This document shows positions 55,854 to 64,000 of a stretch of 64,000 bases of DNA, one piece after another. The stretch spans positions 2,163,476 through 2,227,475 of the forward strand of contig JASKMD010000005.1 of assembly GCA_030144725.1 (NCBI GenBank), read 5' to 3'. The notes below the pieces were generated by a model. That model was not told the origin of the DNA, ran no database searches, and was given only the letters and a program-made list of their open reading frames with translations. The first letter of the stretch is position 1. Each line of letters opens with the position of its first letter. Both the position numbers and the translations under genes were made by a program. This DNA is from Haematococcus lacustris. Its lineage: Eukaryota; Chlorophyta; Chlorophyceae; Chlamydomonadales; Haematococcaceae.

Positions 55854-58523
55854 CCTCGCTACAAAGTACGACCGAGCGCAGCGATGAGTTCCATGGTCAT
55901 GTAAGATATTGGCTATAAATTGGTAAACTAGAACATTTGGGTCTCGCAGTGCCTCACGCTTATACGCTAGCGAGTAAACAGTACGAACCAGACTCTTTAG
56001 TGCAATGGCAATGACTGAGAGGCTGCCACTGCCGCTACTGAATGTGGCAGGTGTTGCTAGCAGGAGAGTAAGGACCAAATGTGCGGTGGGATGTGCATGC
56101 TTGATGGCTGCGGGACAGCTCGCCACCGTCTATACATCTTGCCCTTCATCGCGCTCCTTAGTAGACTCACTAACAAAATATAATGAAGCGCTAAACAAAC
56201 ATAAAACTAACAGGAAACCAGAAAAAAACAGGAAAACCAGGACATCGAAGGCACATTAGCACCACAGTTAGCAAGCGAGTTAGGAAAATGCAGCGAAACA
56301 GACAGCGTAGACGTAATCGCAACGCCTCGGACAGTTAGGTTGACAGTCAGGTCTCCGGAAGAGACCAGGGCATAGCTTTAGTGGTTGACGGTTTGCACGC
56401 AACCGCAGGACGCAGCATCAGGACACCGCCTCAGTTCAGGTCTTACACTTGCATGAGGAGATACAAAACCAGATCCACACTTTTGCATGGTCGTGCTAGT
56501 TCAATCACGTCGACTGCTATCTCTATCAACAGCCTCAATGGACACTACGGCCGTGCCAGTACTCCTAACACTGCGGGTGCTCCTCCGCCTCCCCCTCCCC
56601 CCCTTGTGTGCACACCCACACTGACAGCAGGTCTAAGACAGTGGCACACCTCATTCCAAGGTGGCCTGCTCAGCTGCACTGCGCACACCTCCTGCTGGAG
56701 GCATGTTAGGCTGTGCGGCGTCATGCTCTGCCTTGCCTTGTTTGACCCTCACAACAGCTGCTGTCTGACACCCCTGACAAAACTGTCACTACTCTTCAGC
56801 TGCACACAGCTGTACATGCTGACTCTGTTTGACAGGGGCCGCTGTTGTGAGGATGGACACGCCCCTGCGGTGGTCACACTCTCTCCTTGCTGTTGCTGCC
56901 GGTGCCCAGTCCCTTACCCCATACTAGGGCTTGGACTGGGGAACCAGAAAGCGATGATTTTACGGGCACCCACGGGCTTGCATGTAGCCAGTGATGTGGC
57001 TGGGGCTGTGGAGTCAGTGTGCGCCACTGCATAGCTGGTACTGACGCAGCCAGCACCTTTTTCTCCTTTTGCCACAAGCCATCACTGGCCTAACTAACAT
57101 GCAAGCCCGGCTGGGCACCCATTAACCTCAGCCGCCCGAGGGGCACGCAGCCGCTGCAACACAAGCAAGCACATGGGCCCGTATGAGTTTAAAGACTAAG
57201 TGAACAAGTTCATGATACTGACGCACGAACAGCAGTATGTGCATTGCTGGGAGGCTGCAGCATTGCAACCTTCTTATGCAGAGTGCTACAGAATTGGAAC
57301 CTGCTAATTTGTGGTGTCTGAACAACACTCACAGCCAGATGGACCGTTGATTTTGTCTATGCCTGTTATGCGAGGACCGCCTCCAGACCTTCCTCCACTC
57401 TGTCTGCTGCCACTTCCAGGGTAACTGGTAACCCTCTTCTGCAGATTACTGTGCGCCGTTGGAGACAGTAAGGTACTGAAGCTGCAACATCGTAGGGCAC
57501 GCTTCACATAAGTAGGAGTAGGAATAGGGCAAGTGGGGGCAGGGGTAGGGCATGCAAGGCATGCGGCAACGTTGCTTACAAGACAGATACGAGATCGACT
57601 AGACCCGCAAAAAAGGCAGCAATTACTGCGAGCAGTCCGGTACGCCTTTGCTGCACCGTGCCTGCGTCAATGGGAGAACGACGGAAGCGTCGGGAACGGC
57701 GGGACAGCTCGCCACCGTCTATACACGCTGCGAGACTACCTGCCCTGGTGATGTACACCATGTCTGCCTAAGCCCAAGGCCGGAAGGCCCGGGCCGTATC
57801 AAGGCAACTTATGGAACTCCGTAGAGCAACTGATTTCCACGTCTCCGCTGTGTCTGGATGTGTAGCGCGCACACTGGGTTATCTCCACAAGCCGCTAACT
57901 TGAATGGGAAAGAAACATGAAAACATGGGGAAAGTGAGGCGATTTCGATATGATGCTGCGTGATTGCCAGCAGAGCGCCGATAGAAGCAATGACAACCCT
58001 CATGCTGTGTTTGAATGCTGCCAACTGGGCCACGACATGTATAGTGTCAAAAGCCAGCGCTGCCGGGCGAGTAGCCCTGCACAGTTGGACAGAGAGTGTC
58101 GGACTACAAGCAAGTGTAGGGCTAAGAGTAGTCAGCTTGTTGTAGTCCCAGCCAACGGCAGCCATGCTGTAAAAGACTTCATTCCCTAGTACCCTTGCTT
58201 ACACACAGCTTTGGCTGGTGATGGGAGATTGAAGATGTGTCAATGTCATCCGCTAGCTGGCATGTAGCGTGCATCAGCCCACAGCTGATTGACCTTACAC
58301 GCAGACAAGCCATCCCGCGTCTCTTTAAGATCAGCACACATTTTATTTACATCATGATGGAGGACACAAGTTGAGACGGGGCTGGGTATGCAAACCCAAT
58401 GAACTTTACAGACCTCGCATAACGTAGCGCAGCGACCTCGCTGCGCACGACATAAACCCGCGCTAAACAAAATCACACCGACACAAACGAACGGCGCCCA
58501 GTCGAGCTAGCCCAGTCGCGAAA
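55854..58523. other. Intergenic region with dispersed repeats
   Basis: No intact gene. Long open frames (for example 56381-57034, plus) are compositionally odd and lack domains. The exact 26-mer starting cgggacagctcgccaccgtc occurs at 56111-56136 and 57700-57725 in direct orientation. A repeat shared with 14152 occupies 58310-58410, just upstream of the next gene. Confidence 0.4.
58310..58410. repeat. Dispersed repeat, partner at 14152
   Basis: See the partner at 14152-14280. The conserved core here is gacacaagttgagacggggctg. It lies about 110-210 bp upstream of the start codon at 58524. Confidence 0.5.
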
Positions 58524-61500
58524 ATGCTCACCGCGGTCATTCCTCAGCCTGTGGTGAAGCGTAACCTCCATCGTCATGCCTTAAAGGTGCACATCAAAGC
58601 CAGCGACGAGGCACCGACCACAAGCAGCAATGCCACCACCACAAGCCCCGACAAAGCAGCCCTGCTGGCACGCATCGCCAAAGCCAAGCAGTACAAGCAA
58701 TCCAGCAGCAGCAGCAGCAGCAGCAGTGGCACCAACAGTACAGTAGAGAGCTTGAACTCCAGCCCCCCTCCAACAGCACCCCCAAACCGTGACAGTGCAC
58801 CCTCAACCCGGCCTCCCACCGACTGGGGCGCCATGGCTGCCTTCTTGGATGCGGGCGGTCGTCCAAGCCCACAGTCCATCACTGCTGGCGCAGCAGCACA
58901 TCAGCAGGGCAGGAGGCTCCCAGCTTGGGGGGCCTTGCCCCTGGCCAGCCATCCCTCCTGCCGGAAGATCAGCAGGCTGAGGCGGCGGCAGCGCTGCAGC
59001 GGGCTCGCCGCTTTGAGGGGTCATGGGATAAGCTGAGCGAGGAGCCTAGTCCCGCCGACACAGACATCTCTCAGCTGGTGCTGAACTCCACACAGGTGGG
59101 CAGGGGCAGGGGGGTGGGGGGAGCGGGGCTGGGTGATAGGGGAGGTGGAAGGGTTGCTGGGTGATAGGGGAGGTGGAAGGGTTGCTGGGAGTGAGTGGAA
59201 GGGCCTGGGCGCAAGGGCTGGGCTGGTGTATGGAAGGAGGCGGTCGAGGCAGTGGGCTGAGTAAAGGGGCCTGTTAGGGGGGGTGCTCAATAGAGGGGGA
59301 CGATAGAGGGGGACAGCGGACATGCATGTCAGCAGCCTGCACCCAGCGGCTTGGTGGTGGAGGTGGCAGGATGAGGGGTGGTTGGGCAAGGGGAGGGTCC
59401 AGGGCAGGAGGAGCCACAAGGAGGAGGGACCAACAGCCACGGTTCAGGAGTTTTTAGAATTCAAAATGCTAGACCTGGTTCAGCCCCCTCGACACCGCTT
59501 GGACCCTGCTGCAACCCGTCCAGGAGCCNNNNNNNNNNNNNNNNNNNNNNNNNNNNNNNNNNNNNNNNNNNNNNNNNNNNNNNNNNNNNNNNNNNNNNNN
59601 NNNNNNNNNNNNNNNNNNNNNNNNNNNNNNNNNNNNNNNNNNNNNNNNNNNNNNNNNNNNNNNNNNNNNNNNNNNNNNNNNNNNNNNNNNNNNNNNNNNN
59701 NNNNNNNNNNNNNNNNNNNNNNNNNNNNNNNNNNNNNNNNNNNNNNNNNNNNNNNNNNNNNNNNNNNNNNNNNNNNNNNNNNNNNNNNNNNNNNNNNNNN
59801 NNNNNNNNNNNNNNNNNNNNNNNNNNNNNNNNNNNNNNNNNNNNNNNNNNNNNNNNNNNNNNNNNNNNNNNNNNNNNNNNNNNNNNNNNNNNNNNNNNNN
59901 NNNNNNNNNNNNNNNNNNNNNNNNNNNNNNNNNNNNNNNNNNNNNNNNNNNNNNNNNNNNNNNNNNNNNNNNNNNNNNNNNNNNNNNNNNNNNNNNNNNN
60001 NNNNNNNNNNNNNNNNNNNNNNNNNNNNTGGAGCTGGACCCTGGGCTTGAGGCGGGAGGCGGAGGCACTGTACGCCCAGGGCATGGAGCTGTTTGGCAAA
60101 GCGGAGCTGCAGGCCGCCTATGACCTGTTTCAACAAGGCCTTGGGCCTGGTGCCCCTGAAGGTGAGAGGGTGCAAGGGCGGGGGGCCGGGGGGGAGGCTG
60201 TGGGGGAGGGAAGGGCGGGGTGGGGGCAGGGGGAGTGGGCAGGGGGAGTGGGCAGGGGGGAGTGGGCAGGGGGGCGGCAGGGGCCAGGGGGGCATACCAG
60301 GGGGCAGACCAGGGGGCCGAGTCGAGCAGAGCCTGGCCGCACACGTGCGGTCTTGAGTGGGGCGTGGTCTGATGCTGCCTGCCCCTGGTCACACATGGGT
60401 CACTCCTGGTCCCCTGAAGTAGGCAAGTCAGCAAGTGCATGGCCGGGGAGAGGCTGGCCAGCTTGCGTGCAAGGGCAGCAGGAGGAGGGGTGTGGAGGAG
60501 GCGGAGGGTGGAGAAGGAGTGAGATGGGGCTGAGGGAGGGCGGGGGGGAGCTAGGTGCTGTCAGCTGGTCATGCGGGGCTGTAAGCTGGTCAAGCGGGGC
60601 AACCTAGTGCTGGGACCTGCTGGGCAACATTGGATTCACTGGTACCAGAGGGGCAGGGAAGGCACAGAGGGAAGCTAGTGTCGGAAGGTGTGCAGGGGTG
60701 TGTGCAGGGCAGGAGTGTGACACAGCGTGTCACACCTAGTGCTGTGACCTGCTGGCCTGGCATGCTGGCAGCCTGGCGCGCTGTGTCGACCTGCTGTGGG
60801 GTCCTGCCCACAGCAATGGGGATGCGCCTCCATGCACCATGCGCCATGCTCCATGCTCCATGCAGTCCCGGGTGGGCGGCCTGGCTGGTATGCAAGCCGC
60901 CATCATCCTGGACTCTCAGGGCCTTAGTGAACCTGCCCAGAAACTGTACCGCCAACTGCAGGTGGGCAGTACACATACCCTCTGGCATTCCCAGGCTCGT
61001 GCAAGCCATGGGCTGTGCTGCAGGCAGTCTGAGGATATGAGGGGAAGATGGGGGAGACGTGGGATAGGTGGTTGGTTAGTTGCATGTTCAGTTACTTGGT
61101 TAGACAGTGCGCTACAGATGTCGCTTGCATGGATGCCATGTGCTAGCATCTCAGGCCTGAGGTTAGGCGCATTTGCATGATGTGCGACTCGTGGTCCTGT
61201 TGTGACCTACTGTTGCCCAGGCAGGGGTCTCGTTAGGCAAGGTGAAACCTGATCTGATCTGCATGCATGTGCAGGGCCATGCCGTGGCATCTGTGTCGCG
61301 CAAGGCCAAGCAGATGCTGTTTGGCTTCAAGGCGGCTGTCTTCCTCAAGGTAGGGGGAGGCCATGAGGGCAGCTTGGGCAAGCTAGGTTCTGTAGGTATG
61401 GACCAAGCAAGGGCGGCTGGGACGAGTACACAGTGATCCCTACAGAAAGTCACCGAAGTGTGGTAAGCGACGGCCATACAAAACTGCCTCGCGCATGACC

Positions 61501-61807
61501 TGCCCCTGTCCGCTCGGCGCAGGCGGACCAAATCACATACGCGCCGCGCAAAGAAGAGTACGCGCGCTTCTTCCGCCCCCTGGCGGACAGGAATAAGGTG
61601 AGGCGCGGCGGAGTGAGTTCAACGTGCAAGTACTGGCGTTACTGCGACACTGCGTTGTACTGTTCTACGTGGCATTTGCAGATATGGGTGGCCAGCGAAG
61701 CGGATAGACTGGCCGACGAAAAGTCAGCGCGGGCCGCCGCGCTTGTGGCGGTTGCGGTGCTGCTCGGGCCTCTCGGCCTCATGGCGGCGCTCGTCACTTC
61801 ACACTGA
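58524..61807 (+). CDS. Plastid TPR-like membrane protein, interrupted by an assembly gap
   Basis: Mapped parts: leader region 58524-59095, a piece after the gap ending at 60163-60164, then exons 60866-60961, 61275-61349, probably 61446-61457, 61523-61597 and 61682-61807. The leader MLTAVIPQPVVKRNLHRHAL fits a plastid transit peptide and is followed by KAALLARIAKAKQYK and a poly-Ser run. TPR-like helices follow: EALYAQGMELFGKAELQAAY, then SRVGGLAGMQAAIILDSQGL and EPAQKLYRQLQ, then SRKAKQMLFGFKAAVFLK. The end is ITYAPRKEEYARFFRPLADR and one hydrophobic helix ALVAVAVLLGPLGLMAALVT. This order matches plant thylakoid TPR-like proteins of the At1g78915 type. The frame of LSEEPSPADTDISQLVLNST near 59060 is not the frame of the start, so a small intron or a base error lies near 58855-58910. 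At least one exon is missing in or after the gap. Confidence 0.7.
59529..60028. other. Assembly gap, 500 N
   Basis: Exactly 500 unknown bases, the conventional size for a gap of unknown length. It falls inside the TPR-like gene, and any exons within it are lost. Confidence 0.99.
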
Positions 61808-62682
61808 CCGCCACACCGCGTGCAGTTACGACTAGTGCCACTTGTTAGTTAGTGGCTTGGTAATGTACTGCTGTGGTCAGCGGCGGGGTAATCCTAGCCT
61901 TTGATTGATCAGGGAAACGGGCAGAACACACACGCTTGAAGGAAGGCTGCGCAGGCTGCAACGTGTGCAACGCCAACGCGAAGTGGCATGTGGCACGTGG
62001 CACATGCTATGTGGCTTCTATGCAACAGAACTCAGGCTGGCTTGAAATGGGCCCAGCTGGTACATGCATTCAAAAGTGTTGGCTAAAACTGTCGGCAACA
62101 ACAGATTTCAGCCATCCTTAGGACTGGCCTGTAGAGTTAGCTGTTGGGTTCTGACAGGCGCAGGCTGGCTGATGTAAGCTGATGGGTGACCCTCACCTTG
62201 TGTTGTACTCAAACCTGGTCCTCATGCGGCTGCAATGATGAGCAGGATGATGATGGCTTACACCACTTAATCAGAAAGGTAGGCAAGAGCGTAGGGCAGA
62301 GCTTGACGCACACAAACTAGATGACAGTGCTGGAGCAGAACATGCAGCAAGGCTGCCGGCAGTTATGGATTGACATCCTGTCCTCGGAGCAGGAGGGCAG
62401 CTGCTGGTGGCGTGGCGAGCGGGGTTTTTGATGGTAAACCCCGTACCGCTCCCTCGCGATCTGTTGCACTCAGGACCCCGTGCTGCGCCTGGACCCGGGC
62501 TCCGAAGGAGCAACTCAAGCGCGGCGCTTCAACCGCCTTTGAGAGCTGAGCGTTACATCTCCTTGCTCCGCTTTGCCTAGATGTACGGGGCCACCCATCA
62601 AGAGAGGTGTGACAGAGGTGTGACTGTGGGCGCGATTTGCAGAAAAGTTTTGGCAGCCTGTTGCCATTGTCACTGACATCGG
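61808..62682. other. Intergenic region, nothing supported
   Basis: Contains the 3' flank of the TPR-like gene and the upstream region of the next plus-strand gene. No RNA gene, repeat or coding segment recognised. Confidence 0.4.
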
Positions 62683-63667
62683 ATGTGGAATAAACTAGCA
62701 CTGGGAGTGGTCGTCGTCCTGCTGCGCTTGCGCAACAGCGTTTGCGCAGTGGGCTCCCCAGTGGAACTGAACCCAGCCATCGCGGTGCTGGGGGCGTACG
62801 ACCTAGAGCCGTACCAGCTGGTTCCGCCCTTCACTTCGAGGTAAGCTCAAACGAGGCAAGCCGCTGCTCAGTAGCTGGTCTGACCTATCATTCAACGAGC
62901 ACGGAGCAGCTGCAGCGTACATTGCAGCGCTGCCAGCCGCGCTGAGCACTGCGAGGCTCGGTTCGCGCCCCCGACTCTGTCGGGACGCCTGCTGCAGCTT
63001 GGAGCGGTGCTCGGCATGCTAGCAACCCCCAGCGCAGCCGGTTTGTCGCAGCTGCCGCGTTGATAGCCGCGCTGTGCGACGACGCAGTTCGTTCGCTCTC
63101 TCTCCCGCAGCCCTCTCTCCCACAGCCTCTTGCACGCCAGCAGGAGCAGAACAGGCAGCCCTGCTACATGCACAGCTTGCAGCACAGCCTGGAGTTTGTC
63201 GGCAGCAAGCACTGCTCAGCTGCCAGCTGGTATGGCTGCTGGGCATTCGGACCTAGTGGGCAGTACTGCACCAATAAGCAGCCCAAGCAGCCGGCCACCT
63301 CACGCACCACCTGCCCTGTCTTGTAAGCCAGCCTCACGCAGCCCATGAGGCGAGCCAATCAACACCCCCCTCCCCTCCCCTCCCCCAACCTCGATTCATG
63401 GCGGGCTTGCCAATGCCTTTACCAGACTAGCCAACCATCGAAACAACTCAACCCACCCCCCATGTCGCCCCATGCGGCTCTCCTGGGTGTGATGGGTGCA
63501 GATGCACGGACATGGTGGATCGCTCACTGAGTCGGGCGGGAGGGACCAGGCTAGCGTGGATCCCCACCATCTATTGGATGTCCTCCCTGCCGGATAAGTC
63601 TGACGTCATCGGCTACTGCTTCATGATCAACACGGACGGAAAGCCCATGTGCAAGCCCATGGACGAG
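62683..63667 (+). CDS. 5' part of an unrecognised secreted or membrane protein (continues beyond window)
   Basis: Exon 62683-62840 starts MWNKLALGVVVVLLRLRNSV, a good signal peptide or anchor, and continues VELNPAIAVLGAYDLEPYQL to a gtaagc donor in phase 2. Exon 63502-63667 begins in the matching phase and reads TDMVDRSLSRAGGTRLAWIP, then TIYWMSSLPDKSDVIGYCFM and INTDGKPMCKPMDE before another gtaagc donor. Additional exons could lie in the 660-bp interval. The rest of the gene lies to the right of the window. I do not recognise the family. Confidence 0.5.
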
Positions 63668-64000
63668 GTAAGCAGCACACAGTGTCTGGTGGGAGGAGGG
63701 CTGGAGGGGGAGCAGGGGAGGGGGGTTGAGGGTGTTTTGAGGGGGCATCTGGGTGGGTAGGCGAGTGGGTGGGCGGGTGAGAAGGGGGGGCCTGAGTGGG
63801 TTGGGCTGAGAGGGTGGCAGGGGTCAGGGGTGGGAGGGGTGGGGGGTGGGGATGGGTAATGGGTGGGAGGGTTGAGCACAAATGCACAGTGAGGTCTCTG
63901 CTCCCCTGGGCCATGGGCCCTGTGCTAGCAAACCTGTGTGGCCCGCAACCACGTACTAGCTATCAGCAGTGACCCTCACCCGCATGCTTGGTAGCACGCG
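63668..64000. other. Intron of the partial gene, G-rich
   Basis: From the gtaagc donor at 63668 the sequence is a G-rich tract (ggtgggtgggcgggtgag and similar) to about 63870, then unique sequence to the window end. No further exon is recognisable. Confidence 0.4.

Noticed and set aside
56381..57034. 217-residue plus-strand frame
   Set aside because: Unusual Cys/Leu-rich composition, no domain, no splice neighbours, and lies between direct repeats in a gene-free region.
1..64000. CRISPR array or bacterial operon structure
   Set aside because: The tandem repeats lack unique spacers of regular length, and every recognised gene is intron-rich and eukaryotic.

Overview
This is a nuclear window from a ciliated, photosynthetic green alga, most likely a chlamydomonadalean such as Haematococcus or a close relative. 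The genes are split into many short exons with gtgag/gcag introns. Two centriole/cilium genes sit beside several plant-type plastid genes. Simple CTG, CCCTG and GGGTCA repeats are everywhere. TTAGGG-type interstitial repeats and Fanzor-type TnpB-derived elements are present. I assembled gene models by hand from conserved protein segments, splice signals and reading-phase agreement. Exon ends given below satisfy phase continuity unless I say otherwise.

Layout. 1-8 kb: a minus-strand Brix-domain ribosome biogenesis factor (Peter Pan/SSF1, 13 exons) with an RGG-rich tail. 8.7-9.9 kb: a small, probably organelle-targeted Pro/Glu-rich protein. 12-18 kb: a head-to-head pair of cilium genes, a TSNAXIP1-like coiled-coil protein (minus) and HYLS1 (plus). 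19.1-23.1 kb: a plastid inositol-monophosphatase-like gene (IMPL1 type, minus). 23.8-29.1 kb: a TALE-type homeodomain gene (plus). 29-34.7 kb: repeat-rich DNA with tRNA-like SINE candidates and decayed Fanzor fragments. 34.7-37.3 kb: an unrecognised Pro/Ala/Gln-rich protein. 38.6-39.0 kb: a small subunit of serine palmitoyltransferase. 39.6-40.5 kb: a deletion derivative of the Fanzor element. 41.1-41.7 kb: ribosomal protein S27 (eS27). 43.1-49.6 kb: an RlmN-family radical-SAM RNA methyltransferase (minus). 50.1-53.0 kb: a near-full-length Fanzor element whose intron is almost wholly tandem repeat. 53.2-55.9 kb: an NAD(P)-binding Rossmann protein (minus). 58.5-61.8 kb: a plastid TPR-like protein interrupted by a 500-N assembly gap. 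62.7 kb to the window end: the 5' part of a secreted or membrane protein.

The genes are mostly unrelated housekeeping functions: ribosome biogenesis and structure, sphingolipid synthesis, plastid metabolism and RNA modification. The main functional pairing is the divergent cilium gene pair. The most notable mobile system is the Fanzor family, seen in at least three states: near-full-length, internally deleted with both ends kept, and decayed fragments.
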